A DNA stretch of 64,000 bases from Lingula anatina. Its lineage: Eukaryota; Brachiopoda; Lingulata; Lingulida; Lingulidae. The notes below the pieces were generated by a model. That model was not told the origin of the DNA. It saw only the letters and a program-made list of their open reading frames with translations, and made no database searches. A program made the translations under genes and the position numbers. The stretch lies in contig NW_019775860.1 in the NCBI RefSeq assembly GCF_001039355.2, positions 1 to 64,000 on the forward strand. Direction: 5' to 3'. Below, one piece after another: positions 51,709 through 64,000 of the stretch; position 1 is the first letter of the stretch; the number at the start of each line of letters is the position of its first letter.

Positions 51709-52975
51709 GATACTGAAAAAGAGAACAAAAACTGACAGAAATTACAATAAATCAAGCAAGTAATAAAAAAGATTAAATCAATTTATGCAATCCAATGTTA
51801 AGTCAATATTGTTCAAATTTTGCTTTATTTTTTATATTTACCTAGAATTTTGTCACCAACAAATATATTTGATCCCTTTCATCTTGTTTAGGTGTTGAAA
51901 ATACAACTTTTTACAGCCTTGTTATTTGTCAATTATAACACGATTCGATACTCTGAAACCAATGATAGATATAAGATATTCTTGGTGGACTTTAAAAAGT
52001 TAAATGTACTAATGAAGTCCAAACACAAATAACCTATTCTATTCCCAAACCAATATATTAAAAGTTATATCTGAAAAATTCTGAAATGCAAAAAGTTTTT
52101 AAGTAAAATGAGTGACCTTGAAACAAATACAACATTAGAATTTTAAAAAGTACAACTTTTATTACCAGAAGAATAGTGACATGTACTATAAAGTTTAAAG
52201 AAAATTTTTTCTATATCATTTGATTGTATTTTTTAAATGAGATAAAACAAATTTTACAAACATAGTCTATAACTATTATGTAAATCTGAACGATTCTGGC
52301 AAAAACATCCAGATACAGTGCAGTCAGTAACAGTCAAATAGAAAGTGCAACTTATGAGTAGGGTAAATTACTTTTATTTTTCAAGGAAAATTCAATATGG
52401 CAGGAAATCCTAAATGTGATACCTTTTTATAACCTATACATGTTTTGGTACATGTGCTAAAGGTAGTAAACCAATTCATTTTTAAATATCTGCTTGTACT
52501 TAAAGTTTAATTAACCATAATGGCAGACAAAGTGGTCATCCTTCTAAAAGACTAGGACTCAACATAACAGCAACAAAATCCTAGCATATATTAGCCTTTT
52601 AGGAAGCCAAGAAGTTGGGAGGAGATTTATAGTTTTTTGTTTGATCCTACCCTCAGAGGCAGAGGATCCGAATATAATATCATACATAAAGGTTGAATAA
52701 ATTCAAATTGCCAGTTCCAAGTACTATCTATTGATTTTATATCTACTACAGTGTTATAATAACTATTAAGGAACATATAAACAAAATAGTTAAGGCTTTC
52801 TAAGATTGGACGTACCCATCCAAAACCATCATTGTTACATTCTAAACACTACTTTTCAATATGTTTCACACTTAGGCATTTATTTCAATTCTTGCACTTT
52901 TAATTTGCTTGGTGTGATATTGCAAATATTCAATGAATAATAACTTTAGAGCTAAATTACTCATCAAAACCATAC

Positions 52976-53136
52976 TTCTTTGATCATTCATGCATCCCGC
53001 TGCAGACGGCTTCTATAAACGTCATCGGAATGTGTGTAATACGTCATTTGCTTTAGTGTCGCTACAACAATGTCAACAAGATAATCAAGATGGAGGTGTA
53101 AATGGACATTTTAGCTATCGTTATTTTTCGTCTGTG
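52976..53136. promoter_or_regulatory. Bidirectional promoter with two CRE-like sites
   Basis: ACGTCAT occurs at 53019-53025 and 53041-53047, with CGGAA (ETS-like) between them and CAAGATGG (YY1-like) near 53087. A minus-strand noncoding exon could end at 52976 (donor GTATGG), and a plus-strand noncoding exon ends at 53136 (donor GTGAGT) and would splice to 53933. The local sequence is more GC-rich than its flanks. This fits a head-to-head promoter serving the 316-aa gene and the coiled-coil gene. Confidence 0.5.
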
Positions 53137-53932
53137 GTGAGTTGATTATCGCAGTTTTGTGGTTCTCAGACTTACTATATTTAACATATTGAATTAGCAA
53201 ACATTACGCTTTCGTACATTTAGTTTATTGATGTGGATTTTACACGACGGATATTTTATTTTATTGCAAGGTGCTCGGCGTTACAGATTACAGATTCTTT
53301 ATTGATACACCTTCACAAATAAGGTACAATCAAAGACAGTACATCTAACTATAACAATACAAACAAGTAAATGAATAAATATACATGATTTTAATGTTTA
53401 CATGTATAATAATACCAATAAATTAGTTTATAAAAAAATATATATATAAAATGTATAATGATAATCTATAGGTGATTAATTTGAATACATACACAAGAAA
53501 GAGTACAATGTATTAAGAGAAGGCCTGTTCCCTTTGTTGGAAGCATCTATTTACAAAACACATAACCATTCTAAGAATATCTACGTCTTGAGCACCCATA
53601 AGAAAATTAAACAGTTCATTATTGCTTGTTACGTTTATAATTCCACTAGAGTACTAGTAGTACTAGTAGTAGTACTGGTATTGCAAGTGCTAGAAGTAGC
53701 TTTACTGGCAATACCGCATTTAATATGCTTTTAATAGTGCCAGTAATTGTTCGTCTATGAACACATTCGTAAAAGTTACAAGCTGTCCAGTAAATGAATT
53801 TGCATTTAACTGTTACAGTAGTGGTCCAAAATACATGTACATACAAATGCATGTATTTTTTATATGTAGAAATCACATCAAACAAAGTCATTAATTCAAT
53901 ATCTATATTACATGAAACTGTTTTTGTTTTAG
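53137..53932 (+). other. First intron of the coiled-coil gene
   Basis: No coding exon. It contains an AGT-rich simple repeat at about 53646-53680 and a segment near 53280-53330 (TTACAGATTCTTTATTGATACACC) that looks repeat-derived. Confidence 0.4.
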
Positions 53933-53970
53933 ATCAATATTCCTGCTGGCCAGGAATTAACCAGTCATAG

Positions 53971-54313
53971 ATGGCAACTAGAGAAAAGATTAAAAGAAGA
54001 AATGTTAGAGTCAAGCCAGAAACTCCTACTTACAAAGGCTTGAAAGGTATTGTTTTTAATTAAATTTGATCTAATGTTTTGAACAATTTCATGGAAATAC
54101 AGGTTCCTACAAATATACTATAAAAGACTAAGATAAACTGCAATTTGTAAAAGGATTTATATTAAGACAATTGATTTATGTACTCTCTATATAGTCATTT
54201 CATAGTTAAATATTACAAAATGCTTCAAGATTCTGATTTTTTATGGTATTTCATAAAATAGCATCTTGAATTATTATGTCATACCTTGAGGTGAAAGTAA
54301 GTGTGTGCATGTG

Positions 54314-54357
<44 letters not shown>

Positions 54358-57300
54358 CAAAAATGTATATTATAGACTTAAAGTGAAATATTTAAAAATC
54401 CTTTAGATGACCCTTCATTGCCTGGTACATATGAGAAACCAGGGGAAGATGAGGGGAACTCAGGTGGCAGTGTTCCACAGAAAGGAAGTGTTATATCTGT
54501 GAAGGAAGCTGTTGAAAGCAATCAGATTGACAGCGAGAAAGAGGTGAGTTAAACAGAAATTGTACTTGGTAAGTTCTTTGAGCACTTACTTTTTATAATG
54601 ATCCACTTCATTAAATCAGTATATTTTGATTTCTTGTTATATGTTTACACTTAAATATGACTTTTATGAATTAAATATGACTTATATGAGTTGTGAGATT
54701 TTCATCTCAGCATACTTTCAACATATGAACACACGTACATCAGTGAGGGCCATTTTGAACATGGGGCTATGGTCATCTTTATCTCTGTTGTATTTATTTT
54801 TGAAATACAATGCCTGTCATTTCAGAAAGGAGACGAGGAAGAGAATGAAAAGACTCCTGAGCCTGGTACCTCTAGTCAGAACCTTAACCCTCCTTCAGCA
54901 AGAGGTACTCCAGGTAAAAGAAGTCCAAGCCTGGAGACAGAAACACGTCCAGCCAGTGTAGCCAGCGCACGCAAGTCACCACTGCCATTTTTGAATAAGA
55001 ATGTAGTTCAACCCATAGATGATGAGCAAGCTTCTCAGATGGGAAGCATGGTCTCTATGAAGTCTTCCCATACTGCAAAAGGTATGCCTCTTTATTTTTT
55101 GCTATGAATTTCTCTATAGTGAATTCAAAGTATTTATTTCTCATTGTGAGCATTACAAAAGTAAGATAAACAAGATGGTGCACTACAGTCAACATTAAAG
55201 CCATGAAACATACCAGATTTGTTAAATTTTAGATGCTTGGATTGATGAGAATGAAGAGCCCATAGTCCGCCCATCCTCTGGAGGTGCTACAGAATCCAGA
55301 CCACAGTCAGCTGCTTCACAAAGACACACGAAGTCTCCTGGTGAGTTGGATTAGGTCACAACAACAACAACAAATCTATACTTACCTGGACACAATTACT
55401 CATTTTTATGTTTTTAACAATAATTTCTGGGTTTACTGTAATGTGATTTCTTAATTTAGGTAAATGATCAATTTTCACCAGACCAGTAACAAAGTCATGT
55501 ACATCAAATTAATATTTTGTAGTTTCTTTAAGTAGAGGAAATATTGAAGTAATTGATGAGCATTTTACATCTTAACATAAGCCTAGGAAATACTTTTTCT
55601 CACACACCATCACTATAAATTTCTAGCTCTATAAACAAATCAGTTGTACACAGTTGTTCTGTACACACTGTAGCTGTACTCATGGATTATTACCTTTAAC
55701 ACAGCCAAGCACTCCTTTGGGGTATAGACTTAACTTTCTCCTCAATCTTTATCTTCTAATATTTTGCATACCATTTTTGCATAACATTTTGCATACCATT
55801 TCTGGCAGGTTCTGTTAGGTCTTGGCCTTTAGCTTCTTTTATCCTTTCTTAGGTCCAAGCATTATCAGTGTGTCTGAGGCCAAAGCAGAGAACAGAATCG
55901 GAGACATCGGTGGAGATAATGCGGATACACAAAGTATCACATCCCGTACATCATCCCCTATGCTTGCGCCACCAGAGCTACACGGGGAACAGCAAGCTTA
56001 TATTCCATACCTGCAGGCGCGGAATTGTATTGCAAAGATTGTAGACGACATGAAGAAAATGAAAGGAAGTCATATCTTGATTGTGCAGCAAATCCAGGAT
56101 GCTTACAAAGACATTGAAAATGAAACCCAGGTGAGGGCATTTATTTTCTTATCATTATTTCCGCATTTTGGTGTGTTTTATAATCTCAACTATAAACTGG
56201 TAGTGGTATTACAAGTAAGAATGTTATATTGGACCAGATTTATTTTCTTATCATTGCTTCCATATTTTCAGTAAATAGGTGTGTTTTATAATATCAACTA
56301 ACCAACCTGCTATAAACTGATAGTGTTATTTCAAGTAAGAATGTTATATGGAACCAGATGACACCATACCCCTATGAAATTAATATTTGTCACAAGTATT
56401 ATATTTTATTTCTAGGGCCAGTTTAACCTGTTTGTCCTCAACCTACGTCATCAGTATGCTGAGAAGGTCAGCACATTTCGCCATGTAATCAATGTGCACA
56501 GGGAAGAACTCAGTCAGAAACAGCTCTACTGGGATAGCATGTTAGCAGTAAGTTTGATTAGATTCTTGGTGTTTATGGTCATTTTTATTGAACAGTCTTT
56601 AAAAGAGATGTGTATGCTTTATATCTGTGTAAGCTTTGGGTAGAATTGGGTAGAAGTCAAAAGTGATCTTAATATGCAGATATTAAATAGTAAAAAAATC
56701 TATTTATAATGTTTTTAAAATTTATAACATCTATAGCTTGTGTAGACAATGTGGTTGATATTAAATTTATGTTAATTGTAAGCTGGCCTTCATTTCAGAG
56801 TCTGTCCAAGCGTAACAATGAATTGTTGCGAGACAAGAGAGCACTGCTCATAAAAAACAAAATAGAAGTGGACCAGCTGGAGAAAGAAAAAGTAATATAT
56901 CATTTCAGTTTTATGATATTGATGGTTGAAAAGTAAAGGCAATGTTACTGAAAGCATAGAAAAGCTGAGATATTAAAAATAAATAAAACATAGTATATGT
57001 GAGTAGTTACAAAAAAAAACAAGCTTGTGCATTTAAGAAGCACATTCCTTTTTTTAATATAAGTAAAAAAAAAAAAAAACAGTTTTATGCTTTGTCCTAC
57101 ATGATTTCAGTTGCATCTGTTTTAAAACTGAGCATGTTATGAGCCAATCTATTCTTCTTTAATTTTGTGACATTTCTAGGATGAAATAACGGTTGAGTTT
57201 ACTCACAAATTGGATGAAGCTGGCATTGCATTGTCAAAAGGTAAAATTGATTACTTCTGTGATTGTAACTTTTTCCAGTACAGTTTCTTGCAAGTACCAT

Positions 57301-60300
57301 ATTAACATAATCTTATTGTATAATTGCTTCAAAAACTTGGTTTTTGCTTCCTCAGTTCAAGTTATTCTTTTAATTCTTTTTATTGTATTTTTTATTTCTT
57401 GTAATTAACAAGAATTTTTACTTATAGCTAACAAGACACTTGAAGATGAGAGAGTACAGTTTGCAGAAAAGGAAAAGAAATACCTGGAAGAAATTGAAGC
57501 ACTCAAGAAGATGCATGGAGAAGAAATGCATGTTGTTTTGGCTCAGAAAGATGAAGAGTTTTCAAAGAAATATGAAGAACTTCGTTTAAAAGAGGAGGAG
57601 GAAAGAAAGGTAATAATGAGCCCATTTTAAATAAAACTATCTCAGATATTTTAAATGATTTAACATTTTATAAAAATAATTTAATATGTAAAACCTGATG
57701 ACATTCTTTTCAAATTGCTGTTACACGTTATCTGTGTTGTGTCCTTATTTAAACTAGAAAAAAACAGTGTTGGCTAGCTATGACATTGAAGAAGCACTAT
57801 ATTTTTTTGAACATTAAAAGGATTTTAACAAAGTAAACCTTTTTTGTAAAGTCATTTTTTTAAATGTTCCTTAGGTTCTCAATGAAGCACTTCAACATGA
57901 AAAAGATAAGGTAACCAAGTTGGAGGAAGAATTGAAGAAGATGCATGAGGAATTAGAGAATGCCCGTGCTCAAGCTGCAGCTGCAGGAGTGGCCATAGTG
58001 GCTACAACTATTAAGGAAGAAGAACACAAGACAATGGTAGGCTTTCCAATTACTTCACAATGTTTGGAATGCACTTAAAATTAGAAACAATTTAGTAGAA
58101 TTTTTATAATCTAATGAGATGGATGATTATAATTATAATATTTGTATAATATTTGAGTTTTTTTTAATTATAGGTATAATATAAAACATCTTAATAAGAC
58201 ATTTCAAATTTATCAGTAAAAAGAAATTATGTTTTTAACTTTTTTTTTTTTTTTTTGCTTTCAGGCAGTGCATGTTGAATCAAAACCTGCTACAGATACT
58301 GTGGTGACCAGTGCTCCTGTTCCCTCTGCTGTCACAGCAACCAAGGTGGTGGTCAAAGACATGTCTGAGGAAGAACGTTTGAGAATGGAAGAAGAAAGAA
58401 ACAAGATGGCAGAAGAAAGAAACAAGATGGCAGAAGAAAGAGAAAGGGCCAACAAAGAAAGAGAGGAGTTCCAAGAAGACAGAAAGAAATTCCATGAAGA
58501 GAGAAATAAACTTGTGCAAGATTTGACCAATGTTCAGCGAGTGAGTCTCTCGTTATTTGGGATGAAGGATTATATGTAGAAAGTAGTTTTACTAAAACAA
58601 ACAGCCACTTATCAAAGTCTGAAATTAGGTTCAACATTACATGTAAGGTGTATCCTTTTAGTAGGTAAAGTTTAACAATGACAAACTCATTTCATTTTTA
58701 AAATGTTCTCTTTAATTTCACTGTACAACTAAGTTAACTTCGTGCAAAATATTTTTCACATATAATTTATTATTCATCCACGGAATGTTACCTATTCACA
58801 CTGAATCTATTTATTTTTATTTTTATTATAGGAACTGTTGGAAGTGCAGGCTAAGTATGACTCTCTAAAGGCTCAGCTTGGTGATGTTGCTGAATTGAGA
58901 GCTAATTACGAAGCACTTCAGACACAGTTTACAGTGGTAGCTGCAGCAGTGACAGTGTCAAGTGAGGAAGACAAGAAAAAGGCTGAGGTGAGACATTTTA
59001 TTTCATGCTTGTTGGATTTTTAGAAATATATTTAAAATGAAAGCATATGTAATGGAGTGTTGGTTCATCTTTTTCTGAGGTCTGCAATATTGAGTAGGAC
59101 ATGCAGCTATGAAAGAGTTGTTTTTGAGATGCCATTATTTCTTTGAATATGTTTCTAGAAATCAGTATTTAAAAACATTTTTCTGGGGGTTTAGAATTTC
59201 AATTATTGACAATTTCTTGAAATATTTATTTATTTATTGTTTGCATCCTGTCAGTAATTCAATATCAAGTATTATATTCCTTTTCTTCAGGAAAATATTA
59301 AGAAAGTAGAGTCAGAAAGAATCATAATGATGGAGGAAAGTAAAAACCTTGAAAATGACATCAAGAAATGGGAGGAGGACTTTAAACAGCAAAATGGCAG
59401 AGAGCCAAAGGAGGAGGACAGGTCTCTTTACTATATAATTATTATTTACAGTATTGGGCCTTTTTTTCTTTTAATCACATTGGCTCATTACTGAACTGTT
59501 GATTTCTTTGCGTTTCAAATGCTGACAGCTACAATGCATGTTGATAAAAAAAGACTTTTAACATTTAGTATTCTGCAGGTTTGTTTAGTTGAAAGGAAGC
59601 TGAATTCATTAAATTGTCTTTATTTTTTATAATTAACTTTTATTCTGAATCTAATATTGACAAAAAATTTAAATCATCTCAGGAAAAGAGAAAATTCAAA
59701 AAAGACCTGTAAATGATGTGAGAAATTACAATTACATTTTAGAACGGATTCAATCAAGGAATTTTATGTGATGAAAGAAGAAACAGATGGTATGGTTCAC
59801 AAGTTAGATACCAAAATCACAACCTTAGAACAGCTGAAAGAGGGCAAGGTTCCAGAAGCACCCAAAGTTGAGCCCAAACCAGTGACAGTGGTTGAGCCAG
59901 AAATTAAGACCGTAGAAGTAAATATTCTGTTTCTTATTTGTGAAATATTTTTAAGTGGATTTGTTTCTTTTGCCAATCATACATTTTATGTGCCAATCTG
60001 TATTGTGTGCTGTGTTGTAAGAAAACAGAATAATGTTTTGGTCAAGTAAATCAATTTTAACATTTTCTAAATGTCCACATGTAGATCAAGGTACAGGACC
60101 CAGAGGTAGTTGCAGAGCTAGAAAAGACACAGGCAGAGCTTGCAGACCTGCACAAACAGATCGCTGCTCTCCAAGAAACAAACAGCAAGTTACAGGGAGA
60201 GATATCAGGGCTGCAGGCTGAAGTGTTGGCAAAGAGTGCCTCCCTGTCTACAGTGGAGGCAGAGAAGTCTGGACTACTGGAGCAGCTGAAGGCAGCTTTA

Positions 60301-63300
60301 GCTGCAGCGGCAGTCTCTGGAGCTGTCACAGCAGAGGTACCAGAGTGAACTCTTAATGATTGCTTGCATTTAAAGTTTAACATTTATATGTTTAGGTAAT
60401 TAGAACTATTGCTTTGAAGAATTGTCTTACTTGTCAGGGGAAATGGTGCTTTATAATGCTTGAATACAATTAATTTGTGAACACTTTCATATTTTTTTAA
60501 AATTGCTTATTAAGTGAAATAATGTCTCTCTTGTGCAAGGTGTAAATTGGCATAGTGTTTTGAACTTTTCTTGGAAATTTTCTTGAAACACGTTTCTCAG
60601 AGAGATGTTTTGTGTTCAGGTCAGTGCAGGCAGTACTAGTTCTGGGGGTATTGATGCCACTGTTCATGCACAGCTGAAGGCAGATCTGGAGAACAACATT
60701 AAGGAACTAGAGAAACAGTTAAAAGAGAAAGAGAAGGTAAGTATATATCCTTGGGCTACCTCTGAAGTGAACACATTGTAAAACAAGTAAATTGACTTGA
60801 TTTTGATCTTTTGGCTTTCATTTATTCCAGACTTTATAATTATTCTAGTGAACGTCATCAATTTTAATGAGAGTTATCCAATAACACATTTTAATTTATT
60901 GGTTCACAATTTCTAGGAACATGACCACCAGATGAAAGAAAAGGAAAGAGAAAAGAAAACCATGGAGAGAGACATGAAGAAAGTGATCAAAGCCATGGCC
61001 AAGCAGGAGGCAGGGAAGAAGTCTGACCAGGATTCTCAGAATCTGAAGTTGTTGCTAAAAGCTGTGGTTGATGAGGTGATAATCCTACTGATTTATTTCA
61101 TGGATGTTTGGTGAACAACAGTTATCGCCAGTGTTTAATTGGAAAACATTTTATAAGCTCTTGAAATGGTGTCTGTGTAAACAATTTCTTTGAAAATGGT
61201 AAACAGATTTTTTTCGGTGTTGGGTCAGTATTGTAAATTTTTTTTTTTACCAACAAAAAAAAGTAATTTGGCACAAAAATTCTATGTAAATAAAAATATG
61301 ACATGCATGCTCATTTTTAAAAAATTTTCTTTAGGCCAAACTGGTGCATGCTGAAGTATCAGCTGCTGCTAAGAAAGTGGAAACCAACCATGGTGCAGCA
61401 GAAAAGGAGACTCCAAAAGTGATGACAAAGTATGATAAGTGTAAACAGAATACAGAGGCTTGGGCCAAGAAATATACAGAAAAGAATGGGAAGGCACCAG
61501 AGGAGGCAGACAGGTAAAATAATTATATTATATTATAAGCATAACAATATTTGAAAATAGTAAATGCTGGCATACAATACTAGCAATAGGCAGAAACTTG
61601 AAGGACACCTTATTTATGTTATTTACTAATATTTATGTGATTATTTAAAAAAAAAAGACATGCAGAATAATTTTTTGTGGGGTAGGGGGAGATCTTTTCT
61701 TCAATTTGAATAATACTGACCATTTTAAGATGCCTATAATATCTCAGTCCATTGCACTATGTAAATGGTTTCAAATTTTGTTAATTAGGGATGCTGATGC
61801 CCAAAAACTTTTTGCTGAACTTGAGAAGTCAGGCGAGGAAGTCACCAAGGCAGAGCTGAAGCTCACAGCACTGGCCATGTTGAAGACTGGGGTGATACCT
61901 GAGAAATGGAAGCCTGCAGCAGCAATGATGGGAAGCAGTGCTACAGGTAAAAATGCTATTGTTAAACAGAATGATTTCTACTTTGAATGCAATTCGGTGT
62001 CTTAGATATTGTAGCTACAGATATTGGTGGTTTTGTTCCTGTACTTTTTTTTATGGGTAAAAAGATTAGAGGGCAGTTTATTTGAAGATTAGGAGAAGTT
62101 ATTTAAGGACGAAAATGTAACAAATAAATTTTTTTTTTTTTTTTGAAAACCAAGTGAATTCCTGTTATTTATATTTGTTACTTTTCTTTTTATATTCATT
62201 CTATTTTTTGTTTAGGAGTTGGAAAAGAAGAGTTGGAGAAACTGGAACAGCAAATATCTGAGCTTGAAGACAAAATATCTGAGTTGGAATCTGACAATGA
62301 CACCCTGAAAGAAAAAGTTTCTTCACTGGAAGAGGAAGACAAAGTAAGTTGGAACTTAATGTAACAGTCAAGTCTTCCTTGTAATCAATTTGAATTAAAA
62401 TGTGCAGTTTAAGTTTTACTGAATAATTTATGCTTTTTGCCATAAAAAAAAGAAACATATATGACTATGGGTATGTCCACCATTTTAATATCATGTCCAT
62501 GACCATATTCATTAATATTTTTTATGAGAAAGAACAACCAAACAAACAATCTACTATACTATTATATGTATGACTTGAATTTATGTTCCATCTAATAGAT
62601 AACCATCTTTTATCATTATTTCTGGTGAAATTTTTTAAAGGAGAAGGCAGAAACTATCCAGCAGTTGGAAAAAGAGTTGGCAGCTGCAAAAGCAGCCGTC
62701 ACAGTGACAGCAGGCCTGCCAACAACAGTGACAGTAGACCAACCAGCAGCAGTTACAGTAACAACAATGCAGAAGACAGATACTGTGGAGGTTGACCTTG
62801 ATACAGAACAGGTGGATGCTGAGGTACAGGAGTGGAAACTGTGCACATTATTACTACACAATGGATTTACATATTGGGTGTCAAAAATTTGCCAGTTAAT
62901 GGGTGCATGTAGTAACAATTTGAAGTTACACCAAAAACACCAATTTTAGGCTCAGTAGCAGTGCAAATTTAGAGCATTTATATTAACAAATAAACAAATG
63001 TATGCATTTGCTTAAAATTAAAACTAACCTTAAAAATCAGAAAGGCAATTTTTTAACAGAATTATATTATTTTGTGATATTCAGCTCCAAAATGCCCAGA
63101 TGTCCGAGTTGCAGGCCCAATTAGACAAAGCTGAGGCTGCACTGAGAGAGGAGCAAGCGGCACATGAGAACACCAGAGAGGAACTGGAGGCACTGAAACT
63201 ACAAATTGCAAATCTTAGGGAGGAAACTGAGATTCAGAAATCAGAATCAGACTTGAAGCTGAAAGGGGCTTTAGAGTCCCTACAGGAAGAACTCAAAGCA

Positions 63301-63956
63301 AAAGAAAAGGTGAAATACATGTAGTTGAACATATATTTGGTTTTGTGGAGTCAAGCAACATGTAGTAATTTATGTAATACACAAAGCGCATTATCCAAAT
63401 GTAGCTAACAGGTCATAAATCAGATAGATATTAAGGACATCATTGATTAGAATTTTAAGTACCAGTCATTTTAAGAAATCAACTTCACCATTCCAATTTT
63501 TCTTTTAATTTTTTTCCTAGTCACTGGCAGAATCCAAGACTAGAGCTGATGAACTGGAGAGGGTGCAGTTGGCAAATGTACCAATAAATACAGCCAATGA
63601 AATTAAGAAACTGAAGACTAAAATAGTGAGTACTGTCATAAACATGAACATCCTTTATTTCTTAAGTACATTGAAAAATTCACCAGGAACGTTACAAAGC
63701 CCCCATCCATAGTAATATGTTGCTCCCTTTTTTATGATGTTCAGGTACAATTTTTCTTCACGAAGATACCAGAAAATTTTCACATTGACTCAAATTAATT
63801 GAGGTTTACTCCTTTTAGGCTGCACTTGAGAAAGAAAGAGATGGCAAAGCCAAGGAGGCAACAGCATCAAAGCATAAAGTAGCAGAACTTGAGGGGAAAG
63901 CAAGTAACTTACAGAAAAGTTTAGAATCACAGAAAGCAGCAGTTGAGCAGTCAGAG
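53971..63956 (+). CDS. Large coiled-coil protein, 5' part (gene runs off the window)
   Basis: Twenty-four coding exons: 53971-54046, 54407-54543, 54826-55081, 55233-55340, 55853-56130, 56416-56547, 56799-56891, 57180-57240, 57428-57609, 57875-58036, 58265-58540, 58832-58987, 59291-59421, 59743-59917, 60085-60336, 60620-60736, 60917-61075, 61335-61513, 61789-61946, 62216-62343, 62641-62823, 63085-63309, 63521-63625, 63819-63956. They give 1289 residues without stop. The N-terminal ~200 residues are Ser/Pro/Glu-rich and disordered (MATREKIKRRNVRVKPETPT). From about 230 long coiled coils follow (LSKRNNELLRDKRALL, EERNKMAEERNKMAEERERA, SELEDKISELESDNDTL), broken by Val/Thr/Ala-rich linkers. Two W...GR.P...DR motifs occur: KKWEEDFKQQNGREPKEEDR and AWAKKYTEKNGKAPEEADR. 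No motor or membrane segment is seen. I infer a cytoskeletal or ciliary scaffold; identity not recognised. Confidence 0.75.
54320..54354. repeat. (GA)n microsatellite
   Basis: About 17 GA units in the intron before the second coding exon of the coiled-coil gene. Confidence 0.9.
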
Positions 63957-64000
63957 GTATGGTTTGATATTATTTTGTGCACTGATAATTTCAGAAGAAA

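Larger units (their letters stand above)
50281..51712 (-). other. Probable long 5' leader of the 316-aa gene with many short ORFs
   Basis: An acceptor (TCTTTTTCAG) ends at 51713 and no donor is needed before the coding exon at 50138, so one 1575-nt exon is possible. The stretch lacks the long A/T runs typical of introns here. A candidate noncoding first exon with donor GTATGG lies at about 52976-53020. The leader carries at least ten ATG-initiated short frames; the more notable are listed separately. This is inference from composition and splice sites. Confidence 0.45.

Noticed and set aside
58261-58637. Ser/Leu/Phe-rich minus-strand frames
   Set aside because: Antisense of the Glu/Arg/Lys-rich coiled-coil exon 58265-58540; the composition is the expected mirror.
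60033-60221. 62-aa plus-strand frame near coiled-coil exon 15
   Set aside because: Alternative frame of the exon 60085-60336; the chosen frame continues the coiled coil in phase.

Overview
This window looks like nuclear DNA from a lophotrochozoan animal, most likely a bivalve mollusc. The protein genes are split into many short exons with AT-rich GT/AG introns. The window carries an animal HIP1 orthologue and a mollusc-style secreted GH45 endoglucanase. CA/GT microsatellites, a Penelope-like element and several short inverted-repeat transposons are scattered through introns and spacers. I found no prokaryotic features (operons, CRISPR arrays, ribosome binding sites) and no tRNA or rRNA gene. 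I built gene models by hand by joining open frames at GT/AG sites. Every complete model closes in frame with a total length divisible by three.

Layout, left to right. Positions 1-290 hold one short minus-strand exon and a decayed tandem copy of it. Positions 1217-2746 hold a broken Penelope-like retroelement with inverted terminal copies that look like hammerhead ribozymes. Positions 2750-5600 are gene-free, with simple repeats and a hAT-like non-autonomous repeat. A three-exon GH45 endoglucanase runs 5615-7921 (+); its second intron contains an N flanked by an exact 179-bp repeat, probably an assembly artefact. HIP1 runs 10280-27861 (-), 30 coding exons and 999 aa, with a likely alternative first exon at 25084-25221 and a fold-back MITE in one intron. 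Head-to-head with it, 28621-30704 (+) encodes a 298-aa protein that joins a TRPT1/KptA-like N-terminal lobe to leucine-rich repeats. Positions 32777-43687 (+) encode a 1117-aa DUF4062-NACHT-TPR STAND-type NTPase; one intron holds a TTAA-flanked piggyBac-like element. Positions 45487-50280 (-) encode an unrecognised 316-aa protein. Its probable long leader (to 51712) contains several short ORFs, at least two of them predicted membrane micropeptides. Divergent from it across a CRE-like promoter, 53971 to the right edge (+) encodes the first 1289 residues of a large coiled-coil protein that continues out of the window.

The genes do not form one pathway. HIP1 (clathrin/actin adaptor) and the endoglucanase (digestion of plant or algal cell wall) are well understood by family. 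The TRPT1-LRR fusion, the DUF4062-NACHT-TPR protein, the short membrane ORFs upstream of the 316-aa gene and the repeated W-GR-P motif in the coiled-coil protein are the least described and most worth checking. Functions are by family recognition from sequence alone; no database search was possible.
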